Assembly (NCBI RefSeq): GCF_030123325.1
Contig: NZ_CP126106.1
Coordinates: 5,112,001 to 5,176,000, forward strand
Origin: Peribacillus simplex
GTDB lineage: Bacteria > Bacillota > Bacilli > Bacillales > DSM-1321
Length of the DNA stretch: 64,000 nucleotides
Direction: 5' to 3'
How positions within the stretch are numbered: the first letter of the stretch is position 1; each line of letters begins with the position of its first letter. The notes beneath the pieces were generated by a model. That model did no database searches, was not told the origin of the DNA, and saw only the letters and a list, made by a program, of their open reading frames with translations. Made by a program: the position numbers and the translations under genes. This document shows positions 23,028 through 31,951 of this stretch, piece by piece.

Positions 23028-24944
23028 TCAAATGGTCTTCAGCAGCAGTTTTTTTAACAGCGGCGTAAATTGCTCTGGCAATTCAGCTACACTCGGAATC
23101 ATTAGGCGCTCTTTGCCATAGATGTTTTTCATCGTTAATTCTTCACTTTCCTCGATGCCTCCATCCGCTAAAAACAGGCCGATGACTTCTATGCCTTTTT
23201 TCCTGGCTTCCGAAACAGCAAGATGTGTATCGACAATGCCATTTTGATCATAATCGCTTGCTGCCGGCTCACCATCGGAAAACACGAGCAAGAACCGGTT
23301 TTTTTCACGCCTTTTTTCCAATTCCATTGTAGCAACCCTGATACTGTATCCGTCCCTGTTGTCTTCCTCTGGTTCAAGCTGCATGATTTTAGCTCCTGAG
23401 TTTAGATAAAGAGAATCGGAATGGGACTGGATCACATGGAAGTAGTTCGGCTGATACCCTTCTCTCACTTCATTTGCATCTTCCCAAAATCCAACGATCG
23501 AATGGGGGATCTTTAATTTTTTCAGTACTTCATGAAACAGGACGACCCCTCGTTTCGTTTCATCCATTTTGTTATGCATGGAAGCGGAGCAATCGATCAG
23601 CAATGTGAATACGGCATCCATTTCATTTGAATCCTGATTCTTTTTATAAAAGACCCGAGGATTTTCTTCAAATACAAGCGGCAGTAATTTCTTCGATAAG
23701 CGGCCAAAAACCAAATCTTTTCTTGGTGCGTTCTTTTTATTTTCCAGTGTCTTTTCAATTGTACTGGAGAGTTTTCTCTTGAACGGTTCGATATCCGCAA
23801 CAAATTCACGGTAGCGTTTCTCTTCTGTATGTGTTGGTATTTGTGCTTCCTTGATTACTTGAACGACGTCTTTGTTTTCTTCACCAAATGGATGATCACC
23901 ACTTTTACCCATATTCGTTTGTTTCTTCTCCATCGTTTCCTGCTGATTGTATTCCTTTTGTCGACTTTCCCCTGATGAACCCTGGATGGAAGCCAGTGCC
24001 TGGTCGGCATCTTCCGCTTCCCGTGCACCTCCGCCCATCAGACTTGTTTTCGTTCCCTGCTCCAATTCAAATTGAAGAAAAGTCGAATTACTCTCGCCGT
24101 TCTTATTCTCCCGGTGCCATGTCGAGAATTTTTCATCAATGAACTCACTTTTTTCTTCATCAGCATCTTCTGTATCATCGTTCACCAGTTCATCATTTCT
24201 AGTCAGTTCATCAAATAAGGTATTTGCCTTATACTTTTCCACATTTGCAATGGGGAAGATGAAATATTCATTCATCGTATCCTCGTATCCATCGTTCACA
24301 CGGAAAACGATTTGCTCGCAAATCCTCGTGATGTCACTCGTTTTTGTGGCTTCAAAGACAGAATGGATAAACGGTTTGAGTTTCTCCAGTTCTTCCAGCT
24401 GCCGTACATTGGCCCTTGGGAAAATCGGGTCCGGCCTGTCAGATTGAAGCAGTAAATAGATGAGGCAGTATAATTCATCCAGTGCAAAACTTCTTGTGAC
24501 ATTCGTCGCCAATTGGCTTTCGAAATATTGTTTAAGGTAAGCCCCCCTTACCGAGAACCATCTTTTCGTGCCTGGCCTTTCTTTCTTCACCAATTCTTCC
24601 AAACGCAAGTCTTCCAATAACGCGAATAATTGGGCTGCAAACTTCGGAAGCGAACTTTCCCCGATGATGTCCTTGTACTCCTTCATGCTCTGGATTGTTG
24701 AATGATGCAGCGTACCTATCGTCCTGAGGAGCACGTCCGTTTTCAGTCCCGCTTCCTTCACTTCCTTATTGCCATTTTCCCAAAAATGGCTGGCTGTGAC
24801 CTTATTCTCGATCAGATCAATGAAGGAGCCATAATTGTATTCGAATTCCAGCTCAGGAATGCCGGATAATACGGTCGAAAGATCCTGCAGCTGTAAAAAA
24901 AGAGCCGTATCTATTATTGAATCATTGAAACGGATATACTTCAT
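23028..24944 (-). CDS. yojO: VWA-domain protein YojO (NorD/CobT-like)
   Basis: This 638-residue protein equals B. subtilis YojO in length. A helical N-terminal region is followed by a low-complexity acidic and glutamine-rich middle (about residues 255-360). A C-terminal von Willebrand A domain has the metal site DCSASMHNKMD near residue 445 and FSDGEPAASDYD later. The partner upstream is a MoxR-type AAA ATPase; such pairs act as chaperones that load or activate metal cofactor enzymes (NorQD, CobST). No target enzyme is adjacent, so the client is unknown. The ATG has a GGAG site and lies 15 bases after the ATPase gene. Confidence 0.88.
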   Translation of the reverse strand: MKYIRFNDSIIDTALFLQLQDLSTVLSGIPELEFEYNYGSFIDLIENKVTASHFWENGNKEVKEAGLKTDVLLRTIGTLHHSTIQSMKEYKDIIGESSLPKFAAQLFALLEDLRLEELVKKERPGTKRWFSVRGAYLKQYFESQLATNVTRSFALDELYCLIYLLLQSDRPDPIFPRANVRQLEELEKLKPFIHSVFEATKTSDITRICEQIVFRVNDGYEDTMNEYFIFPIANVEKYKANTLFDELTRNDELVNDDTEDADEEKSEFIDEKFSTWHRENKNGESNSTFLQFELEQGTKTSLMGGGAREAEDADQALASIQGSSGESRQKEYNQQETMEKKQTNMGKSGDHPFGEENKDVVQVIKEAQIPTHTEEKRYREFVADIEPFKRKLSSTIEKTLENKKNAPRKDLVFGRLSKKLLPLVFEENPRVFYKKNQDSNEMDAVFTLLIDCSASMHNKMDETKRGVVLFHEVLKKLKIPHSIVGFWEDANEVREGYQPNYFHVIQSHSDSLYLNSGAKIMQLEPEEDNRDGYSIRVATMELEKRREKNRFLLVFSDGEPAASDYDQNGIVDTHLAVSEARKKGIEVIGLFLADGGIEESEELTMKNIYGKERLMIPSVAELPEQFTPLLKKLLLKTI

Positions 24945-24959
24945 GAGGCATTCTCCTAG

Positions 24960-25826
24960 TTAGAATAATGTGTCAGCCAAGTTCTTCACAAACTCACGCT
25001 CCCGTTCCTCGTCCAGCTTATCCACTATGGAACGAAGAATCGCCCGTTTCGGCGGGATCAACACACTCAGATCGCAAGCATCAAGCAAAGCCCTGATCGA
25101 TGCCGCATCTTCAGCCACCTTCCCTTGATTCACGGCATTTATCAAATCACTCGACAGTTTAACGAACAATTCAATGCTTCTTGCGTCCTTCAACTTTGTA
25201 TTGGTTTCAATCAATTGCTTTAACTGCTCTCCTTCGATATAAGGAACTTCAATTACGACAAACCTATTTTTTAGCGCTTCATTCAGCGGCACTGTACCGA
25301 CATACCCTTCATTGATTGCAGCAATCACATTAAAGCCATCTTTTGCCGTTATGACTTCATTCGTGAACGGATTCGTTATCGTCCTTCTGTAATCAAGCAC
25401 ACCATTGATAAGCGGAAGGGTTTCCGGTTTTGCCATGTTGATTTCATCTATATATAGGAAATGACCGTGATTCATCGAATTGGTCACTGGTCCAGGAACG
25501 AATTCTATCACCTGTTTTTCCTCTTTATAAGCCAACGTCTTGAAGCCCAATAAACTTTCGGCATCCAAGTCCACTGAGCAGTTGACACTGAACATCGGCT
25601 GGTTGAATAAATTCGATAATGTCTCGGCAAACTTTGTCTTTCCAGCCCCTGTCGGACCCTTCAAAAGGATATTCTTCCCCATGCTTAAGGCCGTGATGGC
25701 ATCCACCATCAACTCCATCTCGGGAGGCAGATATCCGCCGCTCCTGATCAATTCCTCGAATTCAGCAGGATTTTTTCTGCTTGCTTGTAATGTATTTGCG
25801 ATTTCTATTGGTAATCGATTAATCAT
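24960..25826 (-). CDS. yojN: MoxR/NorQ-type AAA ATPase YojN
   Basis: From ATG 25826 (AGGA five bases upstream) it is 288 residues. A further in-frame start at 25880 would add 18 residues rich in K and M that do not fit the family. Walker A is GPTGAGKT near residue 56, Walker B is FLYIDEINMA near 118, and an arginine-containing sensor (LNEALKNRFVVIEVP) follows. These match the AAA_5 group that partners VWA proteins. Together with YojO it should form a chaperone that remodels a metalloenzyme. The upstream region carries a strong hairpin and then the 194 bp repeat array. Confidence 0.87.
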   Translation of the reverse strand: MINRLPIEIANTLQASRKNPAEFEELIRSGGYLPPEMELMVDAITALSMGKNILLKGPTGAGKTKFAETLSNLFNQPMFSVNCSVDLDAESLLGFKTLAYKEEKQVIEFVPGPVTNSMNHGHFLYIDEINMAKPETLPLINGVLDYRRTITNPFTNEVITAKDGFNVIAAINEGYVGTVPLNEALKNRFVVIEVPYIEGEQLKQLIETNTKLKDARSIELFVKLSSDLINAVNQGKVAEDAASIRALLDACDLSVLIPPKRAILRSIVDKLDEEREREFVKNLADTLF

Positions 25827-25893
25827 TGTGTTCCTACACCCCTTTCTGAACATTTTAAGGCTCTTTCCCATTAAAAACAAACACTAAGAAAAG

Positions 25894-25962
25894 GAGCTGT
25901 CATCAAGACAGCTCCCAGACTGCAGGCAAACTAGAAGAAAAGCTAGTTTGCCTGCAGTTTTT
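25894..25962 (+). terminator. Double hairpin at the head of the repeat array
   Basis: GGAGCTGTC/GACAGCTCC is followed by ACTGCAGGCAAACTAG/CTAGTTTGCCTGCAGT and TTTTTTAT. The second stem is the strongest in this region and its 3' arm is the first line of the 194 bp unit. No plus-strand gene precedes it. Confidence 0.7.
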
Positions 25963-26709
25963 TATTTAAAAGACGTTCCAGTTGATTTCAGAAATCCGCT
26001 CCCTTTCCGCCGACTGTCTGCCAAGCCTCCTCGACGCAAGCGCCTGTGGGGTCTCGGCTAGCCAGTTATCCGGCAGGAGTGTCGCAAATTTCTTCCATCC
26101 AATAAGGGTTATAAAATAATAAAAAACCATATGGAACTTGTTTGCCTGCAGTTTTTTATTTAAAAGACGTTCCAGTTGATTTCAGAAATCCGCTCCCTTT
26201 CCGTTGACTGTCTGCCAAGCCTCATCAAAGCAAGCGCCTGTGGGGTCTCGGCTAGCCAGTTATCCGGCAGGAGTGTCGCAAATTTCTTCCATCCAATAAG
26301 GGTTATAAAATAATAAAAAACCATATGGAACTTGTTTGCCTGCAGTTTTTTATTTAAAAGACGTTCCAGTTGATTTCAGAAATCCGCTCCCTTTCCGTTG
26401 ACTGTCTGCCAAGCCACATCAAAGCAAGCGCTTGTGGGGTCTCGGCTAGCCAGTTATTCGGCAGGAATGTCGCAAATTTCTTCCATCCAATAAGGGTTAT
26501 AAAATAATAAAAAACCATATGGAACTTGTTTGCCTGCAGTTTTTTATTTAAAAGAAGTTCCAGTTGATTTCAGAAATCCGCTCCCTTTCCGTTGACTGTC
26601 TGCCAAGCCTCATCAAAGCAAGCGCCTGCGGGGTCTCGGCTAGCCAGTTATTCGGCAGGAGTGTCGCAAATTTCTTCCATCCAATAAGGGTTATAAAATA
26701 ATAAAAAAC
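25947..26709. repeat. Four tandem copies of a 194 bp repeat
   Basis: Units begin TTTGCCTGCAGTTTTTTATT at 25947, 26141, 26335 and 26529, a constant spacing of exactly 194 bases. The copies differ at only a few positions; the last is slightly shortened at its end. Each contains GGTCTCGGCTAGCCAGTTAT and ends ATAAAATAATAAAAAACCATAT. No reading frame is kept. The array lies between yojN (5' side) and brnQ (3' side). Partial copies occur at 5160-5210 and 14401-14511. Confidence 0.9.
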
Positions 26710-26739
26710 CAAAGTGTAACCTTGTCTTAATTAAGGTTC

Positions 26740-26870
26740 GAAATGAAAGCGGACTACAGTTTTTTCTTTTAAAAACAAACCAGTTGATTGGAGCGGGTGT
26801 TCGAGACTCCTGCTTAGAAAAGCGCGTCCAAGGGAAAGGAAATCAACGTTATTCGAAGTTCATTCTGATG
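26740..26870. repeat. Different dispersed intergenic repeat with terminal inverted arms
   Basis: GTTGATT (26783-26789) and AATCAAC (26840-26846) bracket GGAGCGGGTGTTCGAGACTCC...GGGAAAGG, the layout of a small intergenic repeat widespread in Bacillus. It is next to the brnQ stop and may help terminate transcription. Confidence 0.55.
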
Positions 26871-26874
26871 ACCC

Positions 26875-28206
26875 TTAATAGGCTTCTTTAGGGTCACCTT
26901 TCATAATGTATACCATATAGCCCAATACACCGCCGATGATGGCAGGAATCACCCATCCCACCCCTACACTATATAGTGGAAGGTATTGAGTGAAAAAGTC
27001 CGAAACAGCTTCCATTTTAATGCCTGATGCCACTATTCCATCCATTATGCTGATGATCGCCGTTAATAATAAGCTTCCTAAATATACCTCCGATTTCCCT
27101 TTGAAAAAGGAATGGAAGAATGTTAGAACAATTAAAACGATCGCTACGGGATAAAGCGCCGTTAACACAGGCACTGTAATGGAAATGAGCTTGGTCAAAC
27201 CTACATTGGCAACAGCCGCACTAAAAACAGAGAAGATGACGACATATGATTTATACGATACAGCAGGCAGTATTTTATTGAAATACGTTGCACAAGCCGT
27301 TATCAAACCGATGCTTGTCGTTAAGCATGCAGCGATTACAATCAACCCTAACAACACGGCACCAGCCGATCCGAAAAAATGATTCGAGGCTTGAGCCAAA
27401 ACGTCTCCTCCATTACCCAGCTGACCGAGCTTTTCCACACTTGTTGCCCCGACATAAGTTATAGACGCATAAACGATCACCAACAAAGTGGCAGCTATTA
27501 AGCCGGCTTTCATACAGAAGCCTAACACTTCTTTTCTTGATGTTATCCCTTTATCTTTGATTGCATTGATGACTATGATCCCAAATGCAAATCCGGCCAG
27601 CGTATCCATAGTCAAATATCCTTCTTTGAATCCCTTGAAGAAAGAATTATCTGAATAATCAGCCACTGGTGACTGGATTTCACCCATTGGGTTAATGATG
27701 GCGACCACAATGAGGATCCCGATGAAAATCAATAATAATGGTGTTAATATTTTCCCGACGATATCCAGCATTTTTGATGGATTGATGGATAATAAACAGG
27801 CAATTCCAAAGTATATGATCGTGAATATCAGCAATGGCAAAAAGCCGACATCATTAGAAAGGAAAGGTTTAATCCCTATTTCGTATGATACACTCCCCGT
27901 TCTGGGAAGCGCGAAAAGCGGTCCCAAAGACAAATAAAGAACGACTGTGAAAATGATGCCGAATAACGGGTGTGCCCTGCTTGCAAGCGATTGTACATCA
28001 TTTTTACCCGAAAAACCAAATGCCAATATTGTAATGAATGGCAAACCCACCCCAGTAATGATGAACCCTAAACTGGCCGACCATAAATTAGTCCCGGCGG
28101 ATTGCCCGAGCATGGCAGGGAAAATTAAGTTTCCTGCACCAAAAAATAAAGCAAACAGCATTAGCCCTGTTACAATGATAAATGAAAGTGGTGCTTTCTG
28201 TGACAT
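26875..28206 (-). CDS. brnQ: Branched-chain amino acid carrier (BrnQ/LivII family)
   Basis: This 443-residue membrane protein has about twelve hydrophobic segments. It opens with the family signature FALFFGAGNLIFPAMLGQSAG and carries ALPRTGSVSYEIG and a C-terminal YSVGVGWVIPAIIGG. BrnQ-type carriers bring in leucine, isoleucine and valine with sodium or protons. The GGAGGG ribosome site sits seven bases before the ATG. It stands alone between the repeat region and a divergent acetyltransferase. B. subtilis has BrnQ and BraB paralogues and I cannot tell which this is, so the symbol is provisional. Confidence 0.85.
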   Translation of the reverse strand: MSQKAPLSFIIVTGLMLFALFFGAGNLIFPAMLGQSAGTNLWSASLGFIITGVGLPFITILAFGFSGKNDVQSLASRAHPLFGIIFTVVLYLSLGPLFALPRTGSVSYEIGIKPFLSNDVGFLPLLIFTIIYFGIACLLSINPSKMLDIVGKILTPLLLIFIGILIVVAIINPMGEIQSPVADYSDNSFFKGFKEGYLTMDTLAGFAFGIIVINAIKDKGITSRKEVLGFCMKAGLIAATLLVIVYASITYVGATSVEKLGQLGNGGDVLAQASNHFFGSAGAVLLGLIVIAACLTTSIGLITACATYFNKILPAVSYKSYVVIFSVFSAAVANVGLTKLISITVPVLTALYPVAIVLIVLTFFHSFFKGKSEVYLGSLLLTAIISIMDGIVASGIKMEAVSDFFTQYLPLYSVGVGWVIPAIIGGVLGYMVYIMKGDPKEAY

Positions 28207-28569
28207 ATAGAGCCCTCCATTGTTTTGATTATCTTAACGAAGAAAAGAGTTGTCCATCATTTCCCGTAAAAAAGTGACATGAACGGCGAACGTATTCTAC
28301 CTATCTGTTAAAATATACCTTCATGAAACTATCGATCATCCATGACTCTCCTTACTATAAAATCAGGCGGAACGTTTGTCAAAGCTATTTCATTCATTAT
28401 TCGGAAAAATCTTTCTTTTCTAACTTCTTTCCAAGAAAATGAGCGAGGTATTTAGATTGAACAGAAAAGTTGAGTAAAAAGTACTGCAATTTATTTTGCG
28501 GGAAAAATATTTTAATATTCAGATATTCATTGAAGCTATCTAAAAAACAAGAAAATAGGAGGAGTTAAC
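28207..28569. other. Divergent intergenic region brnQ / acetyltransferase
   Basis: This AT-rich stretch of about 360 bases presumably contains the two promoters, but I see no convincing boxes, riboswitch or repeat. Confidence 0.4.
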
Positions 28570-29136
28570 ATGAGTACTGAAAAAGAAAAAATGGTGAACG
28601 GGGAACCTTACATGGCCGCTGATCCGGAATTAATAAGAGATAGGGAAAATGCCAGAAAGTTGACCCGGTTATACAATCAGACAACGGAAAGCGAAGGGAA
28701 CGAACGAACTGCCCTGCTGAAACAGCTTTTAGGTTCCACTGGGCTAAATGTTTATATTGAACCCACTTTCCGTTGTGACTATGGATACAACATTTCTGTC
28801 GGGGAAAACTTTTATGCTAATTTCGATTGTGTCATTTTGGATGTTTGTGAAGTGAAAATTGGCAGGGACTGCATGTTGGCTCCCGGAGTGCATATCTATA
28901 CAGCCACACATCCGCTGGATCCTTTTGAACGCAGTTCTGGAGTGGAATACGGAAAGCCGGTTACGATTGGGGATCACGTATGGATTGGCGGAGGGGCCAT
29001 CATCAATCCTGGTGTAACAATTGGGAATCATTCCGTCGTCGCTTCAGGGGCAGTCGTAACAAAGGATGTTCCTGAAGGTGTTGTTGTCGGCGGAAACCCA
29101 GCGAAGGTCATCAAGCATATTGAAGGAATTAAATAA
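28570..29136 (+). CDS. maa: Maltose/galactoside O-acetyltransferase family
   Basis: This 188-residue protein has a perfect AGGAGGAG site. The N-terminal Mac domain (KMVNGEPYMAADPELIRDRENARKL) and a left-handed beta helix of hexapeptide repeats (GDHVWIGGGAIINPGVTIGNHSVVASGAVVTKDVP) are typical of maltose acetyltransferase Maa. The catalytic histidine lies in YTATHPLDP. It transfers acetyl from acetyl-CoA to a sugar hydroxyl. The true acceptor in bacteria is rarely known. It is convergent with yhfK and shares a terminator with it. Confidence 0.88.
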   Translation: MSTEKEKMVNGEPYMAADPELIRDRENARKLTRLYNQTTESEGNERTALLKQLLGSTGLNVYIEPTFRCDYGYNISVGENFYANFDCVILDVCEVKIGRDCMLAPGVHIYTATHPLDPFERSSGVEYGKPVTIGDHVWIGGGAIINPGVTIGNHSVVASGAVVTKDVPEGVVVGGNPAKVIKHIEGIK

Positions 29137-29172
29137 GGCAGGGCTCACTCCCCCGAAGTGGCCCTGCCTCCT
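29137..29172. terminator. Terminator between maa and yhfK
   Basis: GGCAGGGC / GCCCTGCC with an inner CACT...AGTG extension, followed by T-rich sequence. Confidence 0.85.
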
Positions 29173-29180
29173 TTATTTCG

Positions 29181-29825
29181 TTAGATTTTCCTTAATGCTT
29201 CCGCGATTGCAGTATTACCAGAGATTAAATCAAATGAACGCTTGTAAGTATTTTCTTCAGTCAAAGAAGCAAGAATCGTTCGTGCCACATCTTCACGGGC
29301 AATCGAACCTCTTTCCAATTCTTCGGCGGCAGCCACATTGCCCGTCCCCGGTTCATTCACCAGACCGCCTGGCCTAATGATCGTATAATTTAAATTGCTT
29401 TGTAACAATGCCCTATCCGCATAGTGCTTGGCCACATAATACGGTTTGATGGCTTCATTCCAGTTTTCACGATTATTGGCCTGAAATGCACTCACCATGA
29501 TGAATCGGTTGATTCCCAAGTTTTCTGCCGCTTCAATCGTTTTAACAGCACCGTCCAAATCAATCAACAGCGTTTGATCAGCGCCGGTGCTTCCTCCGGA
29601 TCCTGCTGTAAACACGATGGCGTCGCAGCCTTTTGCCGCATTCGCAATCTCATCCACCGATCCGGTTAAGCTCACGACAGCGGATTCAATTCCGTTTTTC
29701 TCTAAATGCTTACTTTGTTCTTCTTTACGAACCATTGCCCGTACACTATGATCCGGGCTATCTTTTAATAAATCTACAAGATATTTACCGATTTGCCCAT
29801 TTGCCCCAACTACGAATACTTTCAT
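29181..29825 (-). CDS. yhfK: NAD(P)-binding SDR-like protein YhfK
   Basis: At 214 residues it is the same length as B. subtilis YhfK. An atypical short-chain dehydrogenase fold of the NmrA/NAD(P)H-binding type is seen: MKVFVVGANGQIGKYLV is the nucleotide loop (GxxGxxG), followed by IVFTAGSGGS, FIMVSAFQANN and YTIIRPGGL. No full YxxxK pair is evident, so it may bind the cofactor without classical catalysis. The GGGAGCTG site precedes the ATG. A stand-alone gene; the role is unknown, often linked to redox stress in relatives. Confidence 0.85.
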   Translation of the reverse strand: MKVFVVGANGQIGKYLVDLLKDSPDHSVRAMVRKEEQSKHLEKNGIESAVVSLTGSVDEIANAAKGCDAIVFTAGSGGSTGADQTLLIDLDGAVKTIEAAENLGINRFIMVSAFQANNRENWNEAIKPYYVAKHYADRALLQSNLNYTIIRPGGLVNEPGTGNVAAAEELERGSIAREDVARTILASLTEENTYKRSFDLISGNTAIAEALRKI

Positions 29826-29935
29826 AAAGGTCAGCTCCCATAATGGTTAGTTTGGTTTCCTTTCAAATTATTTCATGGACTCAGAACATTATCAAACAAT
29901 CAGCCCGTCAGGTCTTCTTCACCATTGGAAAAAGT

Positions 29936-29964
29936 TTGGCAACCACCCTTATATATTTTATAAT
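29936..29964 (+). promoter_or_regulatory. SigA promoter of the 30-residue gene
   Basis: TTGGCA (29936-29941), 17 bases, TATAAT (29959-29964). The predicted transcript begins about 40 bases before the small gene at 30010. Confidence 0.75.
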
Positions 29965-30009
29965 AAAAACAATACGTGTTCTTCAGGGACATAACGGGGA
30001 GGTGTAAAG

Positions 30010-30102
30010 ATGGCAATAAGAATGTTAATGCCACCTTCTGCAGCATCTCATGCAAAGCCTAGTATTGGAGGCGATACTTTGCATGGGGTTGAATTAAGCT
30101 AA
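30010..30102 (+). CDS. Small 30-residue protein of unknown function
   Basis: A strong GGGGAGGTG site lies six bases before ATG and a near-consensus SigA promoter lies about 45 bases further up. The peptide begins MAIRMLMPPSAASHAKP and ends GGDTLHGVELS; it is neutral to slightly basic, has no membrane helix and no cysteine. It precedes the CD3324-type gene by 80 bases and may be co-transcribed or act as a leader peptide. I know no family for it. Confidence 0.6.
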   Translation: MAIRMLMPPSAASHAKPSIGGDTLHGVELS

Positions 30103-30182
30103 TTAATCGCCCGCCTTATCATTTCTAATATTCGGCTTTGCACCTTATTTCATTCTTAAAAAAGAATAAGGGGCTGGCAGAA

Positions 30183-30446
30183 ATGAAATATGTAAAAGCG
30201 ACGGCCGTTTTGCCTGAAAAGCTGATCGTTGAAATTCAAAAGTATGTGCAAGGTGAAACCATATATATCCCTAAACCTGAAAAGGCCCATCACAAATGGG
30301 GAACCCGTTCGGGATCAAGGGAATTGATCGATGATCGAAATGCCTCTATAAAATATGCATTCAAAGACGGTCATACCATCCATCAATTAGCCGAAGAATA
30401 TTTTCTCTCCGCGGAAACCATCAAGAAAATCGTTTATTCCAAATAG
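30183..30446 (+). CDS. CD3324 family small helix-turn-helix protein
   Basis: From ATG 30183 (AAGGGG site) it is 87 residues: MKYVKATAVLPEKLIVEIQ, YVQGETIYIPKPEK, then SRELIDDRNASIKYAFKDGHTIHQLAEEYFLSAETIKKIVY. The C-terminal part is a helix-turn-helix resembling Mor/CD3324-type activators, so DNA binding is likely. Targets are unknown. A possible hairpin (CCTTATT...AATAAGG, about 30147-30175) partly overlaps the ribosome site and could tune translation. An upstream in-frame start at 30138 lacks a ribosome site. Confidence 0.75.
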   Translation: MKYVKATAVLPEKLIVEIQKYVQGETIYIPKPEKAHHKWGTRSGSRELIDDRNASIKYAFKDGHTIHQLAEEYFLSAETIKKIVYSK

Positions 30447-30605
30447 GATTGCATGGGTAGCACTGATAATGATATCAGTGCTATTCGTATGCCGAGTATG
30501 TTTCTTAGTCGTTTTCCCCCTTTTAAAGCTGATGCGATTTCGGTAAAGTTAAGAGCAACGGTATCATGTGACAAGTAACGAGCAACAGAAACAGGAGTGA
30601 AGAAA

Positions 30606-31241
30606 ATGGAACCTTTTATCCGGAGCGAACAGTATAATTTCATAAAATCCCAAACACAGATTCTCATAAATGGACACGCGACTGCCAACGATAAAGATGT
30701 GATCAACACCCTGAAAACAGTCGCCAAAGAACGAGTATTAAGCTTATTCAGTGACTTGAGCGAAGAGCAAAAACAACTGCTGGATCCAGTAGATGCCATT
30801 AAAGATCCCGCACAAGCCGAAGTCTTTCTCTTACAGGTAAAGCCATTTGTGATCCCATTTAAAGAAGTAACCGAAAAAACGATAAAAAAATTATTTCCTA
30901 AAGCAAAGAAATTAAAAGCCCCTTTGCTGGAAAACATTGATTTGAGGGAGATTTCATACTTGGGATGGGATGATGTCGGTTCCGGAAAGAAATTCATCAT
31001 TGCACCTCATCATAATAAACTCACCGGGTTGCATGGAACCATTAAACCAGCCAACAAAAAAGGGATCTGTGCCATATGCAGCCGCTTTGAAGAAGTAGGG
31101 ATGTTCATGTCGGAAACGAAAGGAACCGTCCAAGGGACATACATTAAAAAAGGGAATTATATTTGTCTGGACAGTATGAAATGCAACCAGAACGTAACCA
31201 CCTTGGATAAAATGACCGACCTAATCGAACGGCTGAAATAA
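30606..31241 (+). CDS. FusB/FusC-family EF-G binding protein
   Basis: From ATG 30606 (AGGAG seven bases upstream) it is 211 residues, against 213 for Staphylococcus FusB. It opens MEPFIRSEQYNFIKSQ and contains YLGWDDVGSGKKFIIAPHH. It ends in the four-cysteine zinc module KGICAICSRFEEVGMFM...KGNYICLDSMKCNQ. FusB proteins bind elongation factor G and free ribosomes stalled by fusidic acid. Chromosomal relatives in Bacillus are common and may be housekeeping or give intrinsic tolerance. Its own terminator follows. The family call is firm; resistance is not shown. Confidence 0.88.
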   Translation: MEPFIRSEQYNFIKSQTQILINGHATANDKDVINTLKTVAKERVLSLFSDLSEEQKQLLDPVDAIKDPAQAEVFLLQVKPFVIPFKEVTEKTIKKLFPKAKKLKAPLLENIDLREISYLGWDDVGSGKKFIIAPHHNKLTGLHGTIKPANKKGICAICSRFEEVGMFMSETKGTVQGTYIKKGNYICLDSMKCNQNVTTLDKMTDLIERLK

Positions 31242-31247
31242 TAAGGA

Positions 31248-31285
31248 AAGCAATCCTTCAATGGCGAAGGATTGCTTTTTTTTGC
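31248..31285 (+). terminator. Terminator of the fusB-like gene
   Basis: AAGCAATCCTTC / GAAGGATTGCTT, a perfect 12-pair stem with a six-base loop and eight T residues. Confidence 0.92.
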
Positions 31286-31381
31286 TAAGCACTGTAGCCG
31301 TCAGTTAAAAAAATCCCCATTTTGTCCTGCTTATGGAATTCAAGTATAATTGAAGTTATACAGGAAAGAAGGATTGATATA

Positions 31382-31951
31382 TTGAAAAGCAAAATGAATC
31401 AGTTGTTCGAAGACCAAAAAAACGTTCATGTGCTGTATTCCTATAATGAAATGGAAAAGTACATTAAACAAGTTTTGAACTTTATCCAAGATGGCATCGC
31501 AGCGGGAGATTACGTCATTCTTGTTGAAAATGACCGTATTTACCCCATTATTCATAAAGAACTGAGCACACGGTTAACGAAAGATCAAATGGAGTTCCTT
31601 CACTTTGTGAACAACTTCGATTTCTATTGTTCAAGCGGCAGTTATCATCCTCCTGCAATCGAAGAATACTTTAATAAAACGGTACAGCCCTATGTGGAAA
31701 ATAAAATCTCTTTCCGATCATGGGCACATGTGGAATGGGCAACCATGGAAGAACCGTTGCATATTATAGAAGATTTTGAGAGAACAGTAGATGAAGCTGT
31801 AAATCTGATTTCGTTTCCTTTAATTTGTGCGTACAAAGGTGAGAGGATGCCAGACTACCTGAAAACCATATTGTTGGAAACACACCCTTATGTTCTAAAA
31901 GACGATGATATCATCATTTGTGAACAATACTTGCCATCTAGTTTGAAATAA
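31382..31951 (+). CDS. MEDS-domain protein
   Basis: From TTG 31382 (AGAAGGA eight bases upstream) it is 189 residues. HVLYSYNEMEKYIKQVLNFIQDGIAAGDYVILVEN and the later EWATMEEPLHIIEDFE and ICAYKGERMPDYL are characteristic of the MEDS domain, first described as the sensor part of DcmR in methylotrophs. In Bacillus such proteins usually lack a fused output domain and have been linked to sporulation kinase control, but nothing here proves a partner. It is cytosolic. The ATG at 31394 is an alternative start. Its 3' end meets the run-on tail of the next, opposite gene. Confidence 0.72.
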   Translation: MKSKMNQLFEDQKNVHVLYSYNEMEKYIKQVLNFIQDGIAAGDYVILVENDRIYPIIHKELSTRLTKDQMEFLHFVNNFDFYCSSGSYHPPAIEEYFNKTVQPYVENKISFRSWAHVEWATMEEPLHIIEDFERTVDEAVNLISFPLICAYKGERMPDYLKTILLETHPYVLKDDDIIICEQYLPSSLK

